From JBMNGN01 sp050949865 (GTDB taxonomy: Bacteria > Bacillota > Syntrophomonadia > Syntrophomonadales > Syntrophomonadaceae), in contig JBMNGN010000004.1 in NCBI GenBank assembly GCA_050949865.1, positions 62,001 through 126,000 on the forward strand: DNA of 64,000 nucleotides, in the 5' to 3' direction. Positions 9,019 through 17,015 of this stretch are shown here, piece by piece (position 1 is the first letter of the stretch; each line of letters opens with the position of its first letter). The notes below the pieces were generated by a model. The model did no database searches and was not told where the DNA came from. It was given only the letters and a program-made list of their open reading frames with translations. The position numbers and the translations under genes were made by a program.

Positions 9019-10374
9019 ATGTTTGATTTGGAAACGCATATTCATTCATGGAAAGATTATTTACGAGCTCATGGTAATTTTACGGAAGCGGATATTAGCG
9101 AATTGGAAAGCCATTTGCGGGAAGAAATAGATGACTTAATGTCATCCGGACTGACCCCTGATGAATCATTTCTGGTCAGTGTTAAGCGATTAGGTAATTT
9201 AGATGCGATTTCACGCGAGTTTGCCAAGGTTAATACCGAAAATCTTTGGAAACACCTATTCATAGACCAAGTAGATACCACAGCGAAAAAACAAAACCGA
9301 CGCGATATTGCGCTAGTAATAATTTTTGCGCTACTGGCAGGAACATTAATTAAAATCACTGAATTTTTCGGTTTAAGCTTCCAAGATCCAGCAGCTGATA
9401 GATTCTATTTGAAAAATCTTAGCTTTTTTATTCTGCCGCTTATTGCAGGGTTTTTCTTGGTTAAAAGAAATGCGGGAGTAAGAACCTGGTTAACTATTAT
9501 GGCAACCTTTGTTGCAGCAGCACTGGTCATAAATAATTACCCGTCTTTTCCTCCATATCATACAGAATACTTAAGCGGCCTTCACTTACCTTTATTTCTA
9601 TGGTTGATTGTCGGTGTAGCCTATATAGGCAGGGAATGGAAAAGCAGCCAGGGCAGAATGAACTTTATACGCTTTACAGGAGAAGCGGTGGTCTATGGTA
9701 CCTTGGTAGGCGCAGGAATAATGGTTTTAGCTGGGTTTACGGCGGCCATATTTGGTGCCATCCAGGTTGATGTGGACAAATTCCTGGAGGATTATTATGT
9801 GATATATGGGGCCTGTGCTGCAGTTTTTATAACGGTTTATCTAGTTGAAGCAAAAAAAAGTATAGTCGAAAACTTTGCACCTATTTTAGCCAAAATATTC
9901 AGTCCTCTATTTCTATTAATCATGATTTGCTTCTTAGTGGTTACAATTATTACCGGCAAAAGTCCCTTTGCAGAAAGAGAGTTTTTAATAGCATTTGATT
10001 TTATGCTTGCATTGGTATTAGGGCTGGTTTTATATGTGATTTCAGCGCGTAACAACCAAGAACCGGCCAACTTTTTTGACTATTTGAATTTGGCCTTAAT
10101 AATAACAGCATTTATTATAGATGGGATTGCCCTGTCCGCCATTCTATCACGCTTATCGGCTTTTGGTATCACCCCCAATAAGCTTGCAGCTCTGGGAGAG
10201 AATCTAGTCTTGTTGGGTAACTTAGGGGGTCTTGCCTGGTTATATATTGTTTATTTCAAGAGAAAATGTGAATTTATTAAGTTAGAAAAATGGCAGACAA
10301 ATTACCTGTATGTTTACTTTATCTGGACTGCATTTGTGGCATTTATATTTCCGATTCTTTTTGGTTTTATTTAA
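9019..10374 (+). CDS. PadR-partnered membrane protein with N-terminal HAAS-like domain
   Basis: The protein of 451 residues begins with a soluble helical domain of about 80 residues (ISELESHLREEIDDLMSSGLTPDESFLVSVKRLGN), the HAAS/DUF1700-like module found in proteins encoded beside PadR regulators. About ten hydrophobic helices follow from residue 95 to the end. An AGGAGG site lies 6 nt before the ATG, 17 bp behind the PadR remnant, so both are one transcript. Function is unknown; related proteins are thought to respond to membrane or cell-envelope stress under PadR control. Confidence 0.75.
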   Translation: MFDLETHIHSWKDYLRAHGNFTEADISELESHLREEIDDLMSSGLTPDESFLVSVKRLGNLDAISREFAKVNTENLWKHLFIDQVDTTAKKQNRRDIALVIIFALLAGTLIKITEFFGLSFQDPAADRFYLKNLSFFILPLIAGFFLVKRNAGVRTWLTIMATFVAAALVINNYPSFPPYHTEYLSGLHLPLFLWLIVGVAYIGREWKSSQGRMNFIRFTGEAVVYGTLVGAGIMVLAGFTAAIFGAIQVDVDKFLEDYYVIYGACAAVFITVYLVEAKKSIVENFAPILAKIFSPLFLLIMICFLVVTIITGKSPFAEREFLIAFDFMLALVLGLVLYVISARNNQEPANFFDYLNLALIITAFIIDGIALSAILSRLSAFGITPNKLAALGENLVLLGNLGGLAWLYIVYFKRKCEFIKLEKWQTNYLYVYFIWTAFVAFIFPILFGFI

Positions 10375-10426
10375 ACCTTATAGATTGAACAAAATAAAAG
10401 CACGGCTAATTCACCTTTTGGTTCCT

Positions 10427-11182
10427 TTATCTGCACCATAATGATTGTAAGGCAATGGACAGTCCTGCAAAATCAGGATGTTCCACCGAATCTTCTTCCA
10501 TACCGTAGGCCACCAGGGTGTATAGACCATCACGCAAAACAAAGCATTCCAGAGTTCTTTCCTGGGGATCCACCAACCAATAGTGTTGTACTTTAGCCCG
10601 CTGATAAATTTGCATTTTTTTCAACCGATCTTTGCGACGAGTGGAAGGGGACAATATTTCCACTACCAGTTCAGGCGCTCCGTCAATGTGTGTATCTTTC
10701 ACCATCATCTGCTGCTGACCTGATACATAGAAAATATCCGGCTGCACTACATTGTAGTCCAGGGGAGTAACATCCAATGGTGCATTAAAGATTTCCCCTG
10801 CAGAGTCAACGTCCCCAAAATAATCTTCCAGAATCCTTTGCAATCGCCGGGAGACTCGCTGGTGTATAACACTGGGGGAAGGTTCTTTAACCAACATACC
10901 GTCCAGGATTTCAAAACGATAACCGGGTTCTTCTGGTATATTCAGGTAGTCCTGGTAAGTGAGTTTTTTGTCCGGTTTAGTTTCATAGGAAGAAGCTTCT
11001 TCTGTGATAGTACCACCCTGGAGTGCTTTGATCACTTCTTCCAGTATATAGCGGTATTGTCTTTTGCCCAGCTCAATAAAGGGGATTTTATTTTCTCGGG
11101 TATACCTCCAAATAGTTTCCACAGAAAGATTCAGGGCTTCAGCCAAAGCCTGGGCAGTAATTAACTCCTTTTCCGAGGCCAT
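10427..11182 (-). CDS. HTH (excisionase-like) plus Uma2/DUF820 nuclease-fold fusion
   Basis: A 251-residue two-domain protein. Residues 1-55 form a MerR/excisionase-type helix-turn-helix (ITAQALAEALNLSVETIWRYTRENKIPFIELGKRQYRY). From about residue 75 a Uma2 domain follows (PD-(D/E)XK fold) with YRFEILDGMLV, VVQPDIFYVS, the ELVVEILSPSTRRKDRLKK core with its Glu-x-Leu-Ser-Pro-Ser-Thr motif and the VQHYWLVDPQ segment. The family is expanded in cyanobacteria and some Firmicutes; nuclease activity is assumed from fold only. The added DNA-binding domain suggests sequence-specific targeting. Monocistronic, with its start at ATG 11182. Confidence 0.82.
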   Translation of the reverse strand: MASEKELITAQALAEALNLSVETIWRYTRENKIPFIELGKRQYRYILEEVIKALQGGTITEEASSYETKPDKKLTYQDYLNIPEEPGYRFEILDGMLVKEPSPSVIHQRVSRRLQRILEDYFGDVDSAGEIFNAPLDVTPLDYNVVQPDIFYVSGQQQMMVKDTHIDGAPELVVEILSPSTRRKDRLKKMQIYQRAKVQHYWLVDPQERTLECFVLRDGLYTLVAYGMEEDSVEHPDFAGLSIALQSLWCR

Positions 11183-11313
11183 ACTATCACTCCCTTCAAC
11201 TCAATTATATTCAACCTATCAATTATTATCAACTCTCAACAACTAAAATAAACTGAGATGAACAAAAAAGCTTTCTAACTTTCCAATTGCATTAACACCG
11301 CAAAAACAAAAAA

Positions 11314-11333
11314 CCTTTGCATTTAAGCAAAGG
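11314..11333 (-). terminator. Rho-independent terminator
   Basis: CCTTTGC-ATTTAA-GCAAAGG forms a 7-bp stem. Read leftward it is followed by TTTTTTGTTTTTG, a good U-tract. Read rightward the tail is CTGTCTTTTCTTT, so weak bidirectional function is possible. It would close the leftward transcripts coming from the 11.4-14 kb cluster. Confidence 0.75.
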
Positions 11334-11423
11334 CTGTCTTTTCTTTATGTGTTTCCTGCACTACTTTGATACAATGCACCATTTTCTGCTGTCGGCGAGC
11401 TTTCGTTAACGAGCAGGGTATCG

Positions 11424-11669
11424 TTAACGAACAATAATGCTGCTTGATTTTTGGTGCCTGCTTGATTTTATGCTCCATTTTTCTTTAACAGAATTGGTAT
11501 CCACACCGTTTATCGCAATAAAATGGGACAAGAATTCTGATGCCAATTCTTCATCATCAGTATCAACTTTTAAAGCAGCCACATCGCGTAAAACTTGTAC
11601 AGATTCGATATCGTCAAAGTAAAGATGTAGCCCGGGAACTCAGCACGTCAACGTCAGATTGATTATCAT
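11424..11669 (-). pseudogene. Decayed small gene, function unknown
   Basis: From an ATG at 11669 with an AGGGGTG site 7 nt upstream, the frame reads nine codons, meets TGA at 11640-11642, then continues open as YFDDIESVQVLRDVAALKVDTDDEELASEF and on to TAA at 11424-11426. The acidic, helix-rich composition looks like real protein. A neighbouring frame (YDNQSDVDVLSSRATSL) also reads like coding just before the break, so a frameshift is the likelier explanation than a UGA readthrough. No family recognised. Confidence 0.35.
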
Positions 11670-11732
11670 AAATTACACCCCTGCGGTTAAGAGAACAATA
11701 TTAATTATGTCGTCAAAACACGATGGGCAGCA

Positions 11733-12143
11733 TCACTGAAAAGTTCCATCAATTTTCTCGCGCTTTATGCTATTGTGCGTTGTTTTTCTTTTTCCCCAAC
11801 TAATAAGAAACAGAGCTCCGATAATAAATGCCGGTCCTGAAATAGTTAGACTCCATGTTATAGCAATATACCATGGTAAGTCTGAATTGATAACAACTAA
11901 TCCAATATATAAAAGTCCCGCACCGAAATAACTTACTGCTCCAACGATTTCCTTCTTCCAAGCTATGGCAAGTAAGACAGCCATAATGATAGATGGAATA
12001 TTGTGCATAAATAAACCAAGTAAGATTTCCCCTATGCCTTTCCCTGGCTCAAACACATCAAACGAAAATATAGTTAGAAAACAAATAAACAGAATAGATA
12101 AAATTCTTGGAATCCAATATAATACTTTCCCTGTTTTCTTCAT
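11733..12143 (-). CDS. Small four-helix membrane protein, function unknown
   Basis: A 136-residue protein with four hydrophobic segments (about 8-28, 37-60, 66-86, 93-113) and a basic C-terminal tail (GKRKTTHNSIKREK), expected in the cytoplasmic membrane. It resembles small conserved membrane proteins of Clostridia that start KKTGKVLYWIPRIL. No catalytic motif is seen. It lies 43 bp downstream of the ADP-ribosylglycohydrolase/membrane chimera on the same strand, and the membrane half of that chimera is similar in size and topology, so both may come from one ancestral membrane-gene pair. Confidence 0.6.
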   Translation of the reverse strand: MKKTGKVLYWIPRILSILFICFLTIFSFDVFEPGKGIGEILLGLFMHNIPSIIMAVLLAIAWKKEIVGAVSYFGAGLLYIGLVVINSDLPWYIAITWSLTISGPAFIIGALFLISWGKRKTTHNSIKREKIDGTFQ

Positions 12144-12185
12144 TGTTCTTTCCCCTTCAAGCCAATACTTGTAATGCAGTTCGAT

Positions 12186-12926
12186 CTATCTCAAACGCTT
12201 TAAGATCGAATAACTAGCTGTACCAGCAAAGGCACATACCAGCAATACGTAAACACCGATGTTTCCAAACATTAAGTCGAAACTTCCATTTCCAATACTA
12301 ATTAAAATATAATAAAACGCAAGGATACATGTCCATATAATTCCTTTGCGCAATGCATCTTTTCTGCTTTTTGTTTTTAGTAGCCAGGTAAAAGTATAAG
12401 TAATAAGTGCAGCAGGAAAAGCGGTTAAAAGCAATTCTCTGTTTATTAGAAATGCCCATCTGGCTCTGTCGATTTCACTTGCTACCTCAGTAAACGGAAG
12501 GGTAACAAGGAACTCAAATATGAGAGTAACCACAATGATTAAAACACCAAACAATGAATCATTGTGATTCATGTCCGCAACATTGTTCAGCCAAGAAAAC
12601 TCCGGCTTTTCGAAGCCGAATTCATCGGCACACTGCGATTTCAACCAATCCTTATAGCACAACGCAATATAGCTCGGATATGTCCCCATGATTCCACGAG
12701 TCATTCCTCTTGTCGTGCCAAGAAGCAAACCGTTTGCGGTATAGAGCGTCATTTGCGTATCGTCGGAAATCTGAGCCACACCGTCTACAAGTGAATATTC
12801 GGTTATCCCACGCTCTCCATACTTACGGAAGATTTGCTCATCCTGTAAAAACTCGACAGCATATCCAAGCGCGTCGCCAACAGCTCCACCAAGTAAACAC
12901 CCTTGATACTTTTTTATATCTTTCAT
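12186..12926 (-). CDS. Chimera: truncated ADP-ribosylglycohydrolase fused to a membrane protein
   Basis: Residues 1-118 are the start of an ADP-ribosylglycohydrolase: YQGCLLGGAVGDALGYAVEF and ISDDTQMTLYTANGLL carry the DraG-type nucleotide and metal (SDDTQMT) motifs. The usual 300-residue domain stops at WLNNVADM. From there a four-helix membrane protein of about 124 residues runs to the end (NHNDSLFGVLIIVVTLIFEF onward). The join falls on a Met that may be the native start of the membrane gene. At the join the DNA reads ATGAATCA-CAA-TGATTCAT, an 8-bp inverted repeat. A deletion has probably fused two genes in frame. Hydrolase activity is unlikely, because the second half with further metal ligands is missing. 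Confidence 0.75.
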   Translation of the reverse strand: MKDIKKYQGCLLGGAVGDALGYAVEFLQDEQIFRKYGERGITEYSLVDGVAQISDDTQMTLYTANGLLLGTTRGMTRGIMGTYPSYIALCYKDWLKSQCADEFGFEKPEFSWLNNVADMNHNDSLFGVLIIVVTLIFEFLVTLPFTEVASEIDRARWAFLINRELLLTAFPAALITYTFTWLLKTKSRKDALRKGIIWTCILAFYYILISIGNGSFDLMFGNIGVYVLLVCAFAGTASYSILKRLR

Positions 12927-12953
12927 ACTGGTTACGCCCCCTCAGGCTCGCAC

Positions 12954-13351
12954 TTACTCGTGAAGGAATATCTTTATATTGATTTTTAGCCATTTACCGG
13001 ACATCTCCTTAAGGTTATCCGTCCGAAGAGTAGCTTTCCAGCGTCCATGAGGCGAGAAAAAACAACATTATCAGCCCGTGCTACATAGCCGATTTTTACA
13101 CCGTCAGCGTTCTTGATTACGATAGCTTTGTGGTCATATGGATTATCCGGCTCACGGTAAAAATTCAATTTGTCATCAATATTAAGATGCGGCTCCAGCT
13201 CATCGATACCCTCTACATAACTCGTTCCGGCGACTTGAGTGTCAAACAGATAAATATCCCGTTCAAATGGCTTCGGGATATCCAATCCGCCGCCTTTCCC
13301 GTGAAGCAGGCTGACAAGACCGCCGCTATCACTTTTTATCAATTCACCCAT
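12954..13351 (-). pseudogene. HIRAN-domain protein with C-terminal frameshift
   Basis: The HIRAN domain reads IYLFDTQVAGTSYVEGIDEL, FYREPDNPYDHKAIVI and VKIGYVARADNVVFSRLMDAGK, a beta-barrel module that binds DNA ends or damaged DNA in larger repair proteins and occurs alone in bacteria. The present frame ends at 12986 after ITLRRCPVNG. Shifting one base restores the expected ending KEMSGKWLKINIKIFLHE with a stop at 12954-12956. The gene sits just upstream of the ADP-ribosylglycohydrolase start (28 bp) and downstream of a coiled-coil gene, forming a leftward cluster. Confidence 0.75.
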
Positions 13352-13357
13352 ATCCGC

Positions 13358-13579
13358 TCACCTCAACATTTCTGCAATTCTATCGTTGTATACCGCAAGT
13401 GTATCCGTCAACTGATTTATTTGTTCTTGCAACTCCGTTTTGCGAGCGTCAATTTTTTCAGGATTCTGAACAAACTCCTTCATGGTGTACGGAAATTCCG
13501 ATTTGATTTCCGATATTCTGTCCTTTATGGTCTGCAACAGGTTTAACAACCGCTCTTTTTCTTTCATCAATGCTGTCAT
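13358..13579 (-). CDS. Small coiled-coil protein
   Basis: 73 residues, almost entirely helical with heptad-like leucine/isoleucine spacing (KEKERLLNLLQTIKDRISEI, then LQEQINQLTDTLAVYNDRIAEML). No family recognised. Its start overlaps the end of the upstream J-domain gene by 4 bp, and the HIRAN gene starts 6 bp after its end, so the three were translationally coupled. It may be an assembly partner of the J-domain protein. Confidence 0.6.
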   Translation of the reverse strand: MTALMKEKERLLNLLQTIKDRISEIKSEFPYTMKEFVQNPEKIDARKTELQEQINQLTDTLAVYNDRIAEMLR

Positions 13580-14120
13580 ACCGTCCCTGGTATTACTGGG
13601 TCGACCACCATCGTGCTAATTATGCGCAAGCCATTTAGATCGCCATGCTCGTAGGCTTCGACCGCATTAAGAAACAACTGCGCCTGTGCATCGGATAAAT
13701 CGGGATGCAAATCAGGGTGAAGAACTTTTACTATCGCTCGGTATAGCTTCTTTAATTCGCGGCTCTCTTCTTCGGATAGGAGAGTTCCGTGGCTTCGCTC
13801 AAGCGCAGCATTCATCTTTTCAACCTGTTCATTTAACATAGCCTGATACTCGGCAAACTCCACATCAAGTGCATTATTAATTTGTGTTACAGAGATTTTC
13901 TCCTGCCGATTTTTCTTGGCTTGGATCAACTCTGATTTTCTCTTTTGCCGCCGTATCATGCAATCAAGTTCGAATGCTTTATATTCCAGAGCGCCGACAG
14001 CCAGCATATAAGCCATATCGATATTTTTGCATTCTTGGTAAATGAGGTCATCACGTTCGAGAAACAACATCGACAGCTCTGTGCGGAGTTTTTCGACTTC
14101 CTTTTTTAGCGCTTCGAAAT
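13576..14120 (-). pseudogene. J-domain-like protein, 3' part, split by IS66
   Basis: The C-terminal part carries a J-domain-like segment: LKKLYRAIVKVLHPDLHPDLSDAQAQLFLNAVEAYEHGD with the HPD tripeptide that stimulates Hsp70 ATPase. Before it lies a long helical/coiled region. The reading frame runs unbroken into position 14120, where the IS66 element begins, and resumes at 16933. The undisturbed protein would be about 196 residues, starting MSDTPDSTTVMILFPDFEAL. After insertion, an internal ATG at 14070 could still give a 164-residue product but has no evident ribosome site. It precedes the coiled-coil and HIRAN genes of the same cluster. Confidence 0.78.
14113..14120. repeat. Left 8-bp target-site duplication of IS66
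   Basis: TTCGAAAT directly precedes the element's terminal GTAAGCGTCAA and recurs at 16933-16940 behind the other end. Eight-bp duplications are the rule for IS66 family elements. Confidence 0.93.
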
Positions 14121-14248
14121 GTAAGCGTCAAGTAAACCGTCACATGTACATTGAAGCCTGAAAAGAGTACAATCACGTAAACAAAGTTGAAAAGTTTAAA
14201 AAGATGAAAAAGTAAGCAAACTTTTTCAACTTAGAATGGAGTGGTTGT

Positions 14249-14596
14249 ATGGATACACGAAGAGTTGCAGAAGAATACCGATTATCGCAATGGATGAATG
14301 TGATAAAGGAACAGCAATGCAGCGGGCAAAACATTAAGGAATTCTGCCAGGATAAAGGAATAAGCAGGCATGCATACTTTTACTGGCGGCGGAAAATACG
14401 AGAGGCTGCATGTATGGAGCTTTCAAGAATAGGAGAAGGGACCGTTAATATTCCTAAGGGGTGGATGCAACTTAGCCAGGGCCAAGAAATCAAATCAACG
14501 CTAGATATTGAAGTCGGCGGATGTCGTGTCACCGTGGATGAAAATACCGATCTAGAACTATTAAAAAAAGTCTGCCGCGTATTAAGGGTGCTGTAA
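14249..14596 (+). CDS. tnpA: IS66 accessory protein TnpA
   Basis: 115 residues with the IS66 OrfA helix-turn-helix pattern: SQWMNVIKEQQCSGQNIKEFCQDKGISRHAYFYWRRKIR. It is required with TnpB and TnpC for transposition in this family, probably by binding the element ends. It starts at ATG 14249 and its stop codon overlaps the ATG of tnpB by one base (TAATG), giving translational coupling. Length fits the family. Confidence 0.9.
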   Translation: MDTRRVAEEYRLSQWMNVIKEQQCSGQNIKEFCQDKGISRHAYFYWRRKIREAACMELSRIGEGTVNIPKGWMQLSQGQEIKSTLDIEVGGCRVTVDENTDLELLKKVCRVLRVL

Positions 14597-14946
14597 TGAG
14601 GTGGCGCGAAAAACCTGTATACATATGCTGTGGGTATACAGACATGAGGAAATCTATTAACGGCCTAATGACCCTGGTTAAAGACAGCTTTTCACTTGAT
14701 CCATTTTCGGAAGCATTGTTTGTATTCTGCAATCGGAATCGGAATAGGATAAAAATCCTGGAATGGGACGGCGACGGATTCTGGTTGTATTTCAAGCGTT
14801 TGGAACGTGGGCATTTTCGCTGGCCGGTCAAGGGGGACACCACCACCCTGGTTCTTGAGGCGAAGGAATTATCTTACTTAATAGAAGGTGCGAAACTAGA
14901 GAAAAAGCTTAAACGGAAAGAAGTTTTCGAGCGGCAAATATTCTAA
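14596..14946 (+). CDS. tnpB: IS66 Orf2 protein TnpB
   Basis: 116 residues with the hallmark YICCGYTDMRKSINGLMTLV near residues 9-28, then ALFVFCNRNRNRIKILEWDGDGFWLYFKRLERG, the conserved core of the IS66 Orf2 family. It is an accessory transposition protein without DDE catalysis, translated from the TAATG overlap with tnpA. No truncation is seen. Confidence 0.93.
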   Translation: MRWREKPVYICCGYTDMRKSINGLMTLVKDSFSLDPFSEALFVFCNRNRNRIKILEWDGDGFWLYFKRLERGHFRWPVKGDTTTLVLEAKELSYLIEGAKLEKKLKRKEVFERQIF

Positions 14947-15017
14947 AATATCTCACAAAATATCGCATAATCTCCTGATATCTTGTAATTATGCCTTTTT
15001 TCTGTGATAATTTTTCC

Positions 15018-16619
15018 ATGGAAACGCAGGAAATTTCAGTAGAAAAATTGCTTGATATAATTAAAGAAAAAGACCGTAAAATTGTGGAATTGGAGCAACA
15101 ATTACAGTGGTTGATGTCACAGATCCGTCTTGCAAAGCATAAGCAATATGGGGCATCAAGCGAAAAAACTGATAGTTTCCAATTGTCTTTATTCAACGAA
15201 GCCGAATCACACGTGGATATGACCATACCGGAACCCAAAATTTCCGAAGTAAAGGCGCATTACCGCAAACGGACGCGTCTTACAACCGACAAATTGCCGA
15301 AGGATTTACCTGTTGAGGTAATTGAACATAAGTTGCCAGCTGAAAATTGTATTTGCCCGGAATGCGGCGGGGAAATGCATACAATGGGGAAAGAAACCCG
15401 TGAAGAGCTCAAGATTATTCCTGCCAAAGTGGTAATCGTACGACATGTTCAGCATGTTTACACCTGCCGAAATTGTGAGAGTACCTCTGATCATTTTCCT
15501 ATCATAAAGGCAGATATGCCAGAACCCGTCATAAAAGGCGGATTCGCCTCACCCGAGACCATTGCCCATATAGCCGTACAAAAATTCATGATGGCCTCGC
15601 CACTGTACCGACAGGAGCAGGAGTGGAAGCAAAATGGCATCCTGCTTTCCCGGCAGACTATGTCAAATTGGCTTATCAAGGCCAGTGAAGACTGGCTAGA
15701 ACCGATATATGAAGAGATGAAGCGCCGATTATGTGAGCATGAAGTGCTTCACGCAGACGAAACAACCCTGCAGGTGTTGAAAGAACCAGGGAAAGCGGCA
15801 CAGTCAAAGAGTTACATGTGGCTGTACCGCACCAGTGGAGAGGCGAAACACCAAATTGTAATTTATGATTATCAACCAGATAGAAGACATATACATCCTG
15901 GAAATTTCCTAAAAAATTTCAAAGGATATCTTCACGCGGACGGATATAACGGGTATCGCAAACTGCCCGAAAAAATTATAGTTGTTGGTTGCTGGAGCCA
16001 CGTGCGACGAAAATTTTTTGATGCGCTGAAAACACTGCCAAAGGACAGGCAAGCTGATTCCAATGCAGCAAAAGGAGTCAGCTATTGCGACAGACTGTTC
16101 CATTTGGAGAAAAATTTCGCTTTGTTGACCCCAGAAAATCGGCTTAAAGAGCGTGAAAGGCTATCCAGACCACTAATAGATGAATTTTACAACTGGATTG
16201 AACACTTGAATGCCCTGCCCAATACCCTTCTTGGCAAAGCAGTGCATTATACGCAATCCCAGCGCAAATATCTTGAACGGTATTTGCTGGATGGGCGCCT
16301 GGAAATATCGAATAACCGGGCGGAGCGTAGCATCAAGCCTTTTGTTATCGGACGTAAAAATTGGCTTTTTAACAACACGCCAAACGGTGCGAGAGCCAGC
16401 GCAGTATATTACAGTCTTGTTGTGACCGCCAGGGAAAACGGCCTGAATCCATTTGAATATTTGACGTGGATTTTTACTAATGCTCCTAACCTTGGGAAAC
16501 CTGGCTATGCCTCCACAACTGAAGATTTGCTTCCCGGCAGTGCAACATTACCACAGAAGGTATTTGCACCAAAGCCAAAGGAAACAAAGCCTGAAAAATA
16601 TGCCTGGGAGGAAGATTAA
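15018..16619 (+). CDS. tnpC: IS66 transposase TnpC (DDE)
   Basis: About 533 residues. Order: an N-terminal leucine-zipper region (ISVEKLLDIIKEKDRKIVEL), a zinc-finger-like segment (CICPECGGEMHTMG ... YTCRNCES), then the DDE domain with HADETTLQVL, LHADGYNGYRKL and the closing glutamate in NNRAERSIKPFVIGRKNWLF, and a C-terminal wing. All catalytic positions appear intact. ATG 15018 gives the usual family start; an in-frame ATG at 14991 adds nine residues, and neither has a strong ribosome site. Confidence 0.93.
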   Translation: METQEISVEKLLDIIKEKDRKIVELEQQLQWLMSQIRLAKHKQYGASSEKTDSFQLSLFNEAESHVDMTIPEPKISEVKAHYRKRTRLTTDKLPKDLPVEVIEHKLPAENCICPECGGEMHTMGKETREELKIIPAKVVIVRHVQHVYTCRNCESTSDHFPIIKADMPEPVIKGGFASPETIAHIAVQKFMMASPLYRQEQEWKQNGILLSRQTMSNWLIKASEDWLEPIYEEMKRRLCEHEVLHADETTLQVLKEPGKAAQSKSYMWLYRTSGEAKHQIVIYDYQPDRRHIHPGNFLKNFKGYLHADGYNGYRKLPEKIIVVGCWSHVRRKFFDALKTLPKDRQADSNAAKGVSYCDRLFHLEKNFALLTPENRLKERERLSRPLIDEFYNWIEHLNALPNTLLGKAVHYTQSQRKYLERYLLDGRLEISNNRAERSIKPFVIGRKNWLFNNTPNGARASAVYYSLVVTARENGLNPFEYLTWIFTNAPNLGKPGYASTTEDLLPGSATLPQKVFAPKPKETKPEKYAWEED

Positions 16620-16892
16620 ATGAAATTTAAAAAGCACACGGCATTTATGATTGATTTCATCTCGGATTTCGTAAACGGAGATTTGGAACGTTATTTTTTT
16701 GATTTGGATTACCCTGCCTATGTGATAGAGCATTTTCCCCATATGGAGCTTGAGAACAGCAAATTTGCGGTTAGGTTTGCTCAAACTGTAGATCGGGCAT
16801 ATGAGCGCGGAACTGATCTTGGTCTGTCAGATGAAGAGTTTAGAAATGAAATCTCCAAGGCGCTTAATGAATGGCTAACGGGAAAGGCCTGA
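16620..16892 (+). CDS. IS66-associated small protein
   Basis: A 90-residue acidic helical protein (KKHTAFMIDFISDFVNGDLE, then ELENSKFAVRFAQTVDRAYERG). Its ATG directly abuts the tnpC stop (TAAATG), so it is coupled to the transposase. Small genes in this position occur in several clostridial IS66 elements; their role is unknown. It lies inside the terminal repeats, so it belongs to the element and is not chromosomal cargo by accident. Confidence 0.7.
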   Translation: MKFKKHTAFMIDFISDFVNGDLERYFFDLDYPAYVIEHFPHMELENSKFAVRFAQTVDRAYERGTDLGLSDEEFRNEISKALNEWLTGKA

Positions 16893-16932
16893 CATGATTT
16901 AAATAAATCGTCCTGGTAGTGTTGACGCTTAC

Positions 16933-16986
16933 TTCGAAATCAGGAAAAAGTATCATTACAGTTGTCGAATCCGGTGTATCGCTCAT
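16933..16986 (-). pseudogene. J-domain-like protein, 5' part, split by IS66
   Basis: Start ATG at 16986 with a perfect GAGGAGG site 7 nt upstream, reading MSDTPDSTTVMILFPDFE up to the element end. The sequence TTCGAAAT (16933-16940) is the right copy of the target duplication. Joined to 14112 and onward the frame is continuous. Confidence 0.85.
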
Positions 16987-17015
16987 GTTGTACCTCCTCT
17001 CTTATGGACGAACAT

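Larger units (their letters stand above)
11183..11732. other. Gene-poor region with terminator, palindromes and coding debris
   Basis: About 550 bases with no intact gene. They hold a hairpin terminator (11314-11333), two copies of the 10-bp palindrome TCGTTAACGA (11403-11412 and 11421-11430), a direct repeat TGCTTGATTTT (near 11441 and 11459), and a leftward decayed reading frame (11424-11669) described separately. A third TCGTTAACGA occurs at 27227-27236, on the far side of the accessory region. Confidence 0.55.
14121..16932 (+). mobile_element. IS66-family insertion sequence, 2812 bp
   Basis: The element is delimited by terminal inverted repeats beginning GTAAGCGTCAA at both ends and by an exact 8-bp duplication TTCGAAAT. 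It carries tnpA, tnpB, tnpC and a fourth 90-codon gene, all rightward. Removing the element and one duplication copy restores a continuous reading frame for the J-domain gene, which proves the insertion. All four genes look intact, so it may still be active. The left end is followed by about 130 bp of non-coding sequence with repeated AAAAGTTT/AACTTTTT motifs, probably the promoter area. Confidence 0.96.

Noticed and set aside
11640..11642. UGA as selenocysteine codon
   Set aside because: No stem-loop of SECIS type was seen after it, the neighbouring frame also looks coding, and the context is decayed DNA; a frameshift is simpler.
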